From: Dromaius novaehollandiae
Lineage: Eukaryota > Chordata > Aves > Casuariiformes > Dromaiidae
Reading direction: 5' to 3'
Assembly: GCF_036370855.1 (NCBI RefSeq)
Contig: NC_088099.1
Span: 140,375,517 to 140,439,516, forward strand
Length of the DNA: 64,000 bases
Numbering within the stretch: the first letter of the stretch is position 1; each line of letters starts with the position of its first letter. Under the pieces are notes generated by a model that saw nothing but the letters and a program-made list of their open reading frames with translations, was not told where the DNA came from and did not search any database. Of this stretch, positions 28,354 through 40,654 are shown piece by piece. Both the position numbers and the translations under genes were made by a program.

Positions 28354-28423
28354 CTTCAGTCTGACCTGGTAAACCTGTTCCTGTAGTGAACTGCAGGAAT
28401 GTCTTTACCAGGTCAGACGGAAG
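28354..28423 (+). other. Long intronic hairpin (33-bp stem)
   Basis: Left arm 28354-28386 pairs with right arm 28391-28423 across a four-base loop (tgaa). By hand count 27 positions are Watson-Crick, three are G-U and three are mismatched (28358/28419, 28374/28403, 28375/28402). The arms share tctgacctggtaaa. The size fits a microRNA precursor, but the loop is short for one. It could also be a small palindromic repeat. A second short inverted repeat (tattcct/aggaata, 5-base loop) follows at 28430-28448. Confidence 0.7.
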
Positions 28424-30158
28424 TCTGCGTATTCCTACCACAGGAATATTCTATATTAGTGTTGGGTTTTGAAGTATTTGAATTGTTTTTGCTGAACTTC
28501 AAATAATAGTGTGTCCTGAAGCAGACATATAGTTAAGAAAACTACAGGGCAACTAATATTTGAAGTGTAGTGAAGTTTATTAAACAGTTACAAAACACAC
28601 TTACAATGGGAAGTGTCAGCATCTTTAGTACTGTACTGAATTACTGTACTAGTTATTGTACTATACAGCACCACAAGCCCTGTTGATAACACTTTGAAAT
28701 TACTAGGGTCACTTTAGAAAGAAAAAATGCTTAGAGAGGAATAAAAGAAAGTGTTCGGTCTTAAAAATTAGTATGTAGGCTACATCGACAGTATTTGAAC
28801 ATGCACATTGAAAAACTTGTCCCCCTGTCAGCCGGGTGCTGGGGTTGGGTGGAACATCGATACCTCTCTTGGTCTGTGCATGTGCATACACGTGTGCACA
28901 CACTCGCGGTAGGGTGGAGGGATGAATGCTTCTTATTTGGCTTCAGGATGTGCTGAACTTGCATTCATTTCTTCCTCTGCTGCTAGGTGGCCTGCGATAG
29001 CATAGTGTGGGTGAATCCTCCAAACATATCACAAAAGTCACAAAATGCTGAAGGAGTGAGAAAGTGTTTTTGTAGGTGGCTGACTTCCTGCTGTGTTGGA
29101 TGACTTTTGAGTAAGCTGAGTACCGTTTGTGAACAACAATCCAGTGGCTGGATGCATTGCTCATTTTAAAGTGTGATTTACAGAAGATATGCAAAGTGTT
29201 GATTTTACTTAGTCTTTCACTCAGTTTCTTGAATTATTTCTCACAGTAAGTCTTACTGTGCTGTTGTCTTGCTGAGATCATCATTTAAGTTTGTACTGGT
29301 TAATATTTCTAAATTTGTGAAGGTCTCTCTTGTGATTTTATATATAATTCATATCAACAGAAAAAATATCTGTCTAAGCATTCAGTATGACCGTATTCAC
29401 AAAAGAAAGCTTTTCAATCTAGTGTTCATAATGCACAGAAGTGATTGAAGTACCTACCTGTGCAGAGTAACGGGTGCAGTCCTGCCCGAGTCAGCTGCCT
29501 CTGCTTAATTCTGACTTTTAGAACGCCTAGAAAATAGCAAAATGGTTATTGTGTTGTCAGGGGTAAAGTCAGCAAGAAACACCTCTTCCTAATGCTTTCT
29601 GAAGACGATCACCTTCAAAAGAACGTTAAGTGTATGTGGGTTAATTTCTTCTTGTTAGTTTAACTTCTCAAAGGACTTCATTTACGAATAAGAAAGGCAG
29701 GGTGTTATTCCCTTCACTGTTAAGGAAAAGGGTTTTATCCTAGGATTTTTGAAAAGCTGTTTGATGACTCTTAAAAAAAAATAAGAAAAGGAAAATCCTA
29801 TGTTTATTGTTTTGTGTTTTTATGGTAAAGGGTGTGTTTTCATTCTGTAAAACTTAATATTAAGGGCCAGAAAATGCTGTCTGTGCAGATACTATTACAA
29901 CGAATTAAGTATACAAACGCAAAAGCCCTGGTAGTTATTTCTGGAGAGTATGTCACAAAAGGATCTTTTTTAATTTAACTTCAGCTCCCACACATTCTTT
30001 TCATTCTGACCTGGTAAAGCTCGGCATCTCGGACTGCAGGTTTAGAAGACACTTTGCCTTGGTTTGTCGTTTGACTGCTAATTGCCAGAAAAAGTGTCCA
30101 ACCAAAATAGTGAAGGAGTCGAGGCAGCAGTTGCCAGAGTGACAGTTGTCCAATGTAA

Positions 30159-30338
<180 letters not shown>

Positions 30339-30812
30339 TAAATATTTATCCCTGTCTAAATGATTAACTGTTACAACCTTTATATACATGGCAAGTGAGC
30401 AGCGGCGCTGTGTGGGAAGTGTGATTTTTTTTCAGACAAACGAGTCTTTAGTTCTGCGTTCGGAGATGGTGCTCTTCGGGATGATTTTTGCAGCGTTAAA
30501 TCAACACGTCCTCCAAGGGCTTTCCTATCCTGTGGCACTTTGGGGAGCAATCCTGATGATCCATCCAATAATTCATCTAATTGGGATGCTGCTGCCAGAT
30601 TTTAAACAAATGTTGTTTGTTGCCCCCCTTCCCCCTCCCTCTCCAGCCGCCTGGATTTCGTTCTCTGCAAAGCAGCAGCTGCTCAAATCCCCGTCCAGGA
30701 AGCCTCGTTCTCGGAGAGCGTGCAGGGTGAAATGATGGGGTTTCTTGTCTCAAAATTACTGCGCCTAAATAGTATTGTGAATAAAACAAAGCAACAAAAG
30801 ACCTGCTTGTTC

Positions 30813-30853
30813 TGTGTGCGTGTGTGTGTGTGTGCATGCGCGCACGCGCACAT
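30813..30853. repeat. Alternating purine-pyrimidine tract (TG/CG)
   Basis: Forty-one bases alternate strictly between pyrimidine and purine: a TGTGTGCG and (TG)n part, then catgcgcgcacgcgcacat. Such tracts favour Z-DNA. It lies about 490 bases after the exon 3 donor. Confidence 0.9.
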
Positions 30854-33647
30854 CTTGGGCTCATCAGAGGGTCAGCAGTCCCCTGAGTGCGAGGGCTTGC
30901 TCTCACCAAACAAACCGCAAGTGCAGCGGCACAAAATAGTGACAACTGAACGTAGCGTTCCTTTTCCTACCTGTATTTCCAGTAAGGCACCATCCAAGCT
31001 AGGGCTTCCCTGCCAGCGGCGCCGAGCAGCCTTTGGGCCGGTCTGGCTCACTGCGGTTCATACGCCGCCCAAGAGCGGGTGAGAGGCACGCTGGGGCCAG
31101 GATGCCCTGGTTTGTCCTCACTTTGTATACTCAACAGGGGAAGTTGGTCAATACTGCTGGTGCAAAAACAGCACAGAGGCTCCTTGTCCTCTGTGTGTAG
31201 ATGATACGGGGTTTTGTTAACAATCTCTTAATCGCTTTTTCTCCTTCTGCTAGAGCTGGCGGCCATCAAATAGTCCAGAATTTTTATAGGTGGGAAACAA
31301 GATTGCTGAAGACTGCTGTAAGTGCAAGGGCTCATTGTTTAATTCATTTAGTGAGGCAAAAACCTGCCTTTCCAGACAGTAGATTGTTTTCATTTATGCT
31401 CTCGACTGACCTGAACCCATATAACCGAGCCTTTCAGGAATGAAGGCTACATTCGAAAGTCGGAATACTTCTGCATCTTTAGGCTGTAGTCAGCCAAATC
31501 AAGGCAACAAGAAAATTCTGCTCCTACCCAGGGAAAATCAGTCTTAGCTTGGGACTGCTAGCCTTACCCAGTACTGTGTCAGTATTTCTCAGCTGATCAA
31601 TGACCAAAGCAAGAGAATGGCACAGTAAAATGTGCAGCTGGGGTTTTATAGGGTGAAGAACATTCATCTGCAGGCTTGTTTAAATGTAAAATGTTATGTC
31701 TCGAGTTTAATACAAATGTTCTTAAAACCCTGTCATATTTAGTAAACTGAGAATTAAGCATAGCTTATTGTTTTATAGCAAATCCAATTTTCAAAGCTAT
31801 TACAGTGGTATTCTTTAATGTAAATAACAGTTATAATAATCTAGGTTTAACTTAGTAAAACAGTTACCAAGGCAATGTTTCTCTTGGGAGATTTTCCATT
31901 GTTTCACAGAAGTCTATTCCAAGGTTGTCATCTTCCAAAAAATAAATGAATTTAACAGGATTAATTGAAATGTTTAATAACTCTTTACAAACAACAGAAT
32001 GATGTACGCTAGAATTCTAATTTAACGGAAATCCTATCAGAAGGGAGGAAGACCAGCTAAAGTTGATTTCTGTCCAATACAGTGTGCCCATTTAAATTCA
32101 GAACAAAGTATCAGAAGGTAGTTAATCCAAGATGGAAAGAAAAAATGTTGTCTAAAATACCTAATGAAGCATTTATGGTGAAGATGAGGAGGAATTTTTA
32201 AGTCTGGGAATTCTCGTTCTAAAACACTTAAGCTTTTCACAGATAATTTTTGAAGAAACAGCCTGTGGATTTGCAGGATACCACCAGTTACTGTATGGTT
32301 TTGTCTGTGCATGTTGAGCTGTGCCTGGATATGCCAATATGCCACTGTTATGGTTGACTTGGTGCAAACTTTGCTCTTCTGTGTAAATCCTTTTCTGGTT
32401 TGGCATGATTTTATAGCTAGCGCTGTAATTTAAGATTTGCCTTTTCATTATGCTGTGAGTTGGAATCTTCTCCAAGGGGATTATTTTATTTCACTTTGTG
32501 TGTAAGTTGTAAAAAGGAAAAATGAGCCACCTTATTCTGGGGGAGTTGGGGGAGATGAGTCTCCCTTCCTTCCTTCCTGGCAGCTAGGCAGGCGTTCTGG
32601 GAAATGCCCCAAGGCAGGGCATTTAGGACCTGCTGTATATTTGAAGGGAGTACTCCCAAATACTTTTCACAGGTTATCAAACAAAAAATTTTGATGAAAC
32701 CCAATTTTTGTAATGCCTATACATATCAACTTGTCCCTAAAATGTTCTGAATTACTGTGCTTGTATACTCAGCTGATCACCTCAGGTAGCTGGTGGCCAG
32801 TGGCATGTACAGGCACAGTAATTTAGAGTATTCTGGGGATGAGCTAATTCCCCTCAGTGAAATATGTATTTAGCCTACACCAAATGGAAAATTAGAGGCA
32901 TTCTGTCTTTTCTTTCCTGAGTGGATAGCTGATAGCTTTTTTGTAGTAATACTCAATGCGCTATTGCAGAGAATTTTGTTTCTGTAGCAGCACTACACCA
33001 CAAAGACAGGACTTTTTAATTCTTCATGGTTGAAAGAAAGTCATTATTAGGAAAGTTGAGCCACCACAGGGCCCTATCTTTTACTGAACCAGCAAATAGG
33101 TTGCCACAGTCAGATAGTCTGACCCCATAGGGATGGCAATCCATACAAATACCCAGAAAGCTATTTCTATTAATGGGAGAGAAGACTTGGGAAAAAAAAG
33201 AGCAAAAACCCCACATCGTGTTGGGGCATAAGTCAGGAAGAGTTCTCTTAAAAAGGAACAATATTGTTTGATAGAGTGAACATTGGACAAGCCATAAATT
33301 CCTGAACTATAAATGACAGTACACTGACCTAGTGACATAGTAACACCCTTTAAACCTTCTGGGATCTCATTTTCATCTTGAAATCATTTTTGTCTTGAAG
33401 ATATCACTCAGTCTCCCTGGAGACACTGTGGAACAGTTTGAAGAGCATTTCTAGAATGAAAAGCGCAATAGTTAACTAGCTGTAATGATTTTTTTCCTTC
33501 CTAACAAAGATATCATTTGGCTGGTGTGAACTTTTGATATCTGATTTATTTGTTTATTTTTTAAGTAATCCTCTTTTCACAGTGGTTTAACTACGTTGAT
33601 CAATACAGAGTATGCATTTCGTCAGAAATAAATGTATGATGAAAACC

Positions 33648-33672
33648 TTTTTTTTTCCTTTTTTTTTTTTTT
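33648..33672. repeat. T-rich tract
   Basis: Nine T, two C and fourteen T. Confidence 0.95.
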
Positions 33673-34365
33673 GGACAAACGTTAATACAATCTAGTGAAG
33701 CAAGATTGATCTCCTGATTTGGTTGCAGTTCTGTTGGTCTGATAATCTTGCCCCAAGTTCGCAAAAACACAGGTATTTAGAAGGCTGTAAACTATAGTGT
33801 TTTTTTTTTAAAATGTTGCAATAGTGATTAGTCTTTTCTCCAGAATCTGATACATAGTTTTAGAGCAAGAGAAGTAGATATTCTCCTTCATGCCTAGATT
33901 TTATGTACCTTCTAGAGGGTTTCTGCTCTGAAAGGAGCCCAGATAGCAAGGTTCAGTGCCTCATGTGGCTTCATGGGCTGCCCTTCTGAACATGCCACAT
34001 GAAGAGATGCTTCACGTTAGAAGTTAGAGCCCTGTCATAGATTTCAGGGCTCTGTTTGAACCTTTTGATTTACTTGAGAGGTTTACTTGAGACATCCAGA
34101 CCTGGCGGAAGCCAGCTGTAACTGGCTTCAGAGCAAAGTCTGTCTCAGTTGAGAAGGAAACATGCCTATAGTAACAGGAGGAGTTGTACTTGCTGATTCT
34201 TTGTCTTGTGAGACAAACAGATTTATAAAAGAAAAAAAAGGATGCTTTCTCATTGAATTTAGCCAACTTCCTTTAAAAATCTTGCTTATTTCTTCAGCTG
34301 ACATTCTCCTGAAGACTATTTTTTAATATGAAAAGAATCTTTATGCATTTTTTGTAACCTGTAAA

Positions 34366-34388
34366 ATAATAACAATAATAATAATAAT
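34366..34388. repeat. (AAT)n microsatellite
   Basis: Repeated AAT units with one C interruption. Confidence 0.93.
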
Positions 34389-35939
34389 GCTGTGATTGGT
34401 CCTTTGGCTTTCATACTGAAAATTGTATGCAGTAACAATGAATCAGAGGCCTCAAAGTTAGAGTGCTAACTGAAAATCCTAGCTGTGAATTTTTACTGTG
34501 AATACGATGTTTATACTACTGTAATAGGATCTAGCCGTCATAACAAGCTATATGAAGCCACAAATCATTTTTTATATGAAGTTCATACATGCCCAAGTGA
34601 TTAAACACTTCTACTTCAAACTATAGCAAATTAGAACAATTGGAGTTCAAGACAGCATGTTGACTCAGGTGTTATCAAAATCTATTATTCTGAGTTAACT
34701 TTTTCTTAAGCAAAAGAAATTATATTCTTAAGTTGATTCTGGTTCTGTGGTCCTCTGTCTATTAGTTGTTCAATATGAACAGCTGCACGTGGTTTCTAAA
34801 TGGCTTTGCCCTCTAGAACGCCCAAGTGCCTCTTCCACAGAGCAAGGCGCGTTGATGGGGCTGCTACCAGGAGGTGAGAATTGTCTGGGAAGGGCAAAGA
34901 GGGGGGAACTATGGGAGTCAGAATGTGTAAAGCAGTGCATTTAGAGAGAGCAGCCACAGAGGTGAACATATTTGTGGAAGGAGTTATTTCAAGATACTCC
35001 CAAGGCAAAGTGTTTAATAATTGGAGAAGGCTTTTTGTTTATTGGGTAATGGCTGCAGCCGGAGGTATGGCAGTTATTGCTTCAAGTTGTTGTATGGGAA
35101 CTGTCCAATGAAGAATTCCTCTTTTAAACAGAAAATATGAGGAGGGTTTTATACAAAAAATTATAACGAGGGTACTGCCACATTAAGGAGATGTTTGTGG
35201 TATTGTCCTACCTTACTTTCTCCCCGTTGCGTCAACTGGTCTAAGCTTCCTACCAGTTACAAGGTTTTTGTCTTCACACCTGGAGAAGTCACAAAGGAGG
35301 CAAGAGTACTGCTCCAAGGTAGAGAGGAAATGAGCTGAAAGTATGGGTCAGAGTAGAGTCACATCAGGACTGGAATCAGCTGTTATGCTGCTAAATGAAG
35401 GCTTTCCAGGTACTTCTTAATTGTTAAAATATTTTCTGACCAGGAATGCTTTATACCTTCTGTAGGGTGTTTCAGTTTTTCCAGAATTCTGAAGAGATTC
35501 AGCAGTCTGCCAGATGCCAGAAAAATATATCCTTATTTCTGTATCAGTCTGTATTCTGAACTACCTTAACTTTGCCACTCCGAGACTTTTGTCTTCTCTT
35601 CATGTACCAATTATATGCTGGATCATGTGCACAGGGTGGGACGTGCTGCTAGCAGGTCAAAGTGTCTGAAATAATATGGGGCTCTTGCATCCCACCAGTG
35701 GTTTCATGACAGGAAGTATATTGCATGCTCTGAGCTGTGCTATAAAGGAATGTAGGCATGCTTGAAGGTATAAATCCTGTTGTGTTAGTGCTGGAAGTTT
35801 AGAGGGCATAGGGAGCTGAATCTAGTACGGTGTTGTCCATTCTGCCTGTAGGAATAATTTTTGATAAGTACTCTATCTCAGGTCACGTTTTCTTCAAGAG
35901 TACTACATGGCTTCAGTCAAATCTGACCCAAGGAGCTGC

Positions 35940-36735
35940 TAACAACTGAGCAGCCTTGACTGGTTGGTGGCGCTGACAGGAGCCTTGAACTTCACCAAGG
36001 GCATGCACAAAGCCCGGCGCCTGGGACGGAATAATTGATGCAGCAGGCTGGGGGTGACTGGCTAAAAAGCAGTTTTGCAGAGAGAGCCCCGGGGCTCCTG
36101 GTGGGCAACAAGTTGAACAGTCAGCAGTGTTGTTGGGGCAAAGGCAGCCAACTGCATATTGGGCTGTATTAGCAAGAGTATAGCCAGCGGGTTGAGAGAA
36201 GTGATTTTTCCCCACCATTCGGCACTTGCGGGACTCCAGCTGGAGTGATGTTCCAGTTTTGGGCTCCCTAATACACAAAAGGCATTGACACGTGCAAGTG
36301 AGTCTAGTACGCCAAGATGGTCGAGGCACTGGAGCAAATGACATACGAGGAGAGGCAAAGAGAGGTTGGTTTGTTCAGCCGTGAGGAGACTGAGAGGAGA
36401 TCTTATTGCCATGCATGCCTACCTAATGGGAGAGTGTAAAGAAGACAGAGACAGACTCTTGTGAGGTGCCCAGTGGAGGAAGAAGGCGGCAACCGGCACC
36501 AGTTGGAATGTGGAAATTCTGATCTGATGATGTAAGGAAAAAAAAGTTTGCCATGAGGGTGGTCAGACACTGGGAGAGGTTGCCCAGAGAAGATGTAGAA
36601 TCTCAATCCTTAGAAAAACTAATAATTTAACTGGACAAGGTCCTGAGCAGCCTGCTCCAATTAGAGCTCCTTTGAGCAGCAGGTTAGACTAGAAGACCTG
36701 CAGGTGTCCTGTCCAACCTAGATGATTCCATGAGT
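35940..36735 (+). mobile_element. CR1 LINE, 5'-truncated, longer copy
   Basis: About 800 bp of CR1 in sense orientation inside intron 3. Recognisable blocks in order are gcgcctgggacggaataatt, aaagcagttttgcagagaga, ccagttttgggctccctaat, gaggagaggcaaagagaggt, gggagaggttgcccagagaa, and the end ggttagactagaagacctgc followed by gtccaacctagatgattcca. The 5' boundary is approximate. Open frames on the minus strand at 35913-36344 and 36062-36412 lie antisense to it and are not genes. Confidence 0.88.
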
Positions 36736-39475
36736 CAGTCATCTGATATCCTGCGCTAAAGTCCGTGGCCCTCATGGTTGGTGTTTTCCCAAGTCTTGTG
36801 GCCACAGATACATGGAAATGGTTTAGTGAACAAGACAGAGCAATTTTGATTTTCATAGATCATTGCAATGATGGCAAAATGAAGGTTATTTAGCTATGTA
36901 ATTTGAGAAATATAAACTTAAGGAGACATCTACGCATGAGTTTTTAGAGGATTTTAGAGTGATTTGAATTCATGATATGAATGAGAGATGCATTTGTTGC
37001 TAATATCCTGGAACGAATATTTACCTGCTATGTATACTTTATAGATGTTAACTAGCATGTGGTAATAAATGAATTAAGCGTAAATCTAACACAAAAAGAG
37101 AGGGGTTAGCTTTTCTGACTTTCAGAACTTACACTTTAAAATATATTTAGCCTGCTGAGGTCTGCCAGCAGCCTTAACTTCACTGTAGTAAAGTTTTGTG
37201 AATAGAAATAAAGTCAGAGTTATGCAGTCTTTAGGCACTTGGTTTCACTTTTTCGTTTTTTATGATAGTTTTGGGCAGCAACTGATATCTCATGTATTTT
37301 CATGCAGAAGGAAGTGTGCACAACAGTGTTTTATTGAGAACACGAAATTAAAACTGTGGTATGATTTGTTGCAACACAGTAAAATTCAACTTTTTTCACC
37401 TGTTGTTATCCTGTGACTATATTCCAACAAAAAAAGGAAGAGCATTTTCAAAATTTTAAGATTTGAACAGGCCTGTCTAATCTAAAAATCAATTTCTGTT
37501 GGTTGGTTGAAATGAATGCCAGCCCTTCACTGTGAAGCTATGTGAGTTGGTTACCTCTGTGCGCGCACATCTGACTGTCCGTTTCCTTGCACAGCGGGTT
37601 GTTTGTTTGTGAATCACTAGGGAACTGCGTGTTGTCAAAGCAGCAGCTCCCTCAGCGATGGGTTATAACACCTCCCTCCCTCCTGGCAGTGGCTTTCAGG
37701 ACATGGGGATGTGTAACGACACATTCCCAAGTTTAAATTTCGGAGAGTGCGGCTTGCATTGTCCAAGCAAGCCATGCACACATATCTGTAGGTACTAGAC
37801 ACTAATATTCTTACAGAATATGCCCTTTCCGAAAGAGAAGGGGGGAGAATTGACTGGTATGTGCACAGAGCGCTGCGTGTCCTCGACCCTTATCAGCTTC
37901 ACCCAAGTCAAAACTACATCACTGACTGCAACTTGAATGCAGTCCTCCATGGTGGTTTCGAGGAGAAAATGGCAATGAGCGTCATTCCCGTGTTATCAGT
38001 AAGGACTGGCTGCTTTGCTTTCACGCCGTGGTGCTTCAAAATCTTGTCTGGCCAGTGGTATAAACTGTGAATGACTATTATGTACAATAAAGTTCTAGCA
38101 GTTTCCTGGATTAGACTAATTGGTGTTTGTTTAGATAATTCGGAACTTGAAATGACTTCCTCTCAGGAAAGGCTGAAACTGAAAGGCTGAGGAGGCACAC
38201 GTCTAGTGAACTGCCTCTGCATTTGCCCTGAAAGGTTTGCCAAACATAAGCACGACTTTACGAATGCAGATAAATGGCAGGCTACATCTTACATGATGAA
38301 GAGTTATTTTACAGCAGTTGTCACAAATTGGAATTATACTTTTGAGTTCATGCAGTGGCTGTTCTGTGCTGATACCAGAGTTTGAAGCCTGAAATTTGAA
38401 CTTATTCCAGCTAAATGAAGTCGTCAGGGGGTTTGTAGGTGAAGAGAGGATTTACCATTTTTGCATGTTTTTTCAGCTGCAAATTCTTAAATATATTCAG
38501 TATTCCTTTAATAAAATGGTCTACAGCAGGCCACTAGTGTTCATCTGGTGCACATTCTTTTGTGAATAGGCGTTTGCTGCTGCTGCTGAGGAAGAGCTGG
38601 ATGGGTTCTGTTGGGTCCCTGAGAAAGACCTTCCACGTGAAGCCACCTAAATAGGACAGAGAGATCTTGTCTATAAAGAGTTATTCCAGTCTTAATGAAA
38701 TAAATTCGGGAACAAATGAGTCTTGGACATCTGTTTTGCTTTTTTTTCCTTTTCTCTCTCTCTGCAGTACAATTTCCATAGTAGAAAAGCATGCACATGG
38801 CTGCACATATGTTGTTTAATCTCTTAAATAGCAATTATGATCAAAAAATGAGGAAGGAAGTCTATGACTAGGAGAGCAAGGAAGTAGGGGGGAGTTTGGC
38901 AGATGGGACAGAACCAATATTCTTGACTTCTCCTTCAGGGAATAGATGTCATCTCTCATTCCCAGTAGCCTGGAAGAGATTATATCCAAGGGATATGCTT
39001 CATCCATAATGATGAGATCACCTTTCTGCTCCTCAGGGAATTGAAGATGGTAGAAGGATGTTTGCTTCTCTCAAGATCCTGGCAAATAAGTACCAGAAAG
39101 CAGCAAAAACAAGGCGGGGGAAAGATGTCCGAGGAAATCCAGATACGCTCTGTCATAGCTGTTTGACACAAGCAGCTGTTTGAATTGTTGGGACGTGTGG
39201 ATTTGTCCTTTCTTTAAAAAAATGGTTATGTGTGTTCTCATACCTTCTTTGGCAGTTTCAGGTGACTGTCTCCCCTCGAGTAAGATAGGAGAATATGTGG
39301 CACAACAAAAATGTTACTTGGTTGAGCTTGACTCTATAAACCTTGCATTTGACTACTCAACTTTTCAATTAAAATTAGTTTAGTTTCTTTCAAAATACAG
39401 TTTATAAGTACAGTCTCAATAGATTGGGTATGAACTGAAGTATTATCTTCAAACTTTATTATTACTATTTTGCAG

Positions 39476-40654
39476 GTGGCTTCAGGTGAATGTAATGAAG
39501 ACACTGAGGTTTACAACATTACGCTTAGTACTGGGGATGAGCTCACTTTAATGGGGCAAGCAGAAATCCTTTATGCAAAATCTTCTAAGGAGAAGTCACG
39601 ACTCAACACCATCTTCAAGAAAATCGGGAAACTTAATTCAATTAGTAAGCTAGGCAGAGGCAAAATGCCCTGCCTCATCTGCATGAACCACAGGACCAAC
39701 GAAAGCATCAGTCTCCCTTTCCAGTGTAAGGGCAGGTTTAGTACCCGCAGCCCATTGGAGGTGCAGATGCAGGAAGGTGAGCACACAATTCGCAATATAG
39801 TAGAAAAAACTAGGCTGCCTGTTAATGTAACTGTGCCAAGCCCTACACCAAGAAACCCTTATGACCTGCATTTTATCCGGGAAGGGCACAGGTATAAGTT
39901 TGTTAACATTCAAACCAAGACTGTGGTGGTTTGTTGTGTGCTTCGTGGCAACAAAATTATTCCAATGCATTTTCCCTTGCACTTAACACTTCCAAAATTT
40001 ACCCTACCTGACAGTCTTGTGAAGGGGGAGCTGTGGCATGAATCCCTCATCCAGCACTGGTTTAATATATGCCAGGAACAGTTTGACATAGATGAGTATT
40101 CCCGTGCTGTGCGAGATGTGAAAACTGACTGGAACGAAGATTGCAAGAGCCCGAAGAAAAGTCGATGCACTGGGCACAGCCACGTGCCGAATTCCCTGAG
40201 CTATGCCAGGGATGAACTTACGCAGTCCTTCCATCGGCTGTCAGTGTGTGTCTATGGAAACAATTTGCATGGGAACAGTGAAGTGAATCTTCATGGTTGC
40301 AGGGACTTGTGTAGTGCGTGGGCCCTGTTTTCTCACGATGCTCTTCAGTACCAGGATTCTGGTGACAGTAGCAGTGATTATCTTTTTCCTGAAGTTAGTG
40401 AAGAATCAATGTTTCTACCTACAAAACCAGAACTTCCTTATGAAGAGCTGTGGTTGGACCAAGGATCTGGAAAGCCTGGGGACCAGCCTTTTACTCGCAC
40501 ACTAAGTGAGAAGAACAAATGCGACAATTACAGAGGCTCTTTCCGATCAAAGTGTGGTACCGCACTTCTTCCTGTGCCTGGGACTATCGGAGCAACGACA
40601 AAGTCTTCAGATGTTTCCCTACCTCCACCTCCAGTGCCTCCCAAATCAGAAGCA
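39476..40654 (+). CDS. GAREM1: GAREM1 large coding exon: rest of CABIT domain, pTyr site, start of proline-rich region
   Basis: This 1179-bp exon encodes exactly 393 residues in phase 0, starting VASGECNEDTEVYNIT after a ttttgcag acceptor and ending PPKSEA before gtaagt. By human-type numbering it covers residues 132-524. Roughly the first 190 residues finish the CABIT domain, a fold shared with THEMIS. The rest is low-complexity and serine-rich. The tyrosine at 40439-40441, in LPYEELWLD, falls at residue 453 by direct count; Tyr453 is a reported phosphorylation site linked to SHP2 binding. The match of both tyrosines implies no net insertion or deletion against human up to that point. The exon ends with SLPPPPVPPK, a PxxPxK class II SH3 ligand that fits GRB2 SH3 binding. 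Reading through the donor adds only four codons before a stop at 40667-40669. Confidence 0.96.

Noticed and set aside
35913..36412. Open frames of 143 and 116 codons on the minus strand
   Set aside because: They lie antisense to the CR1 copy in intron 3 and reflect its composition.
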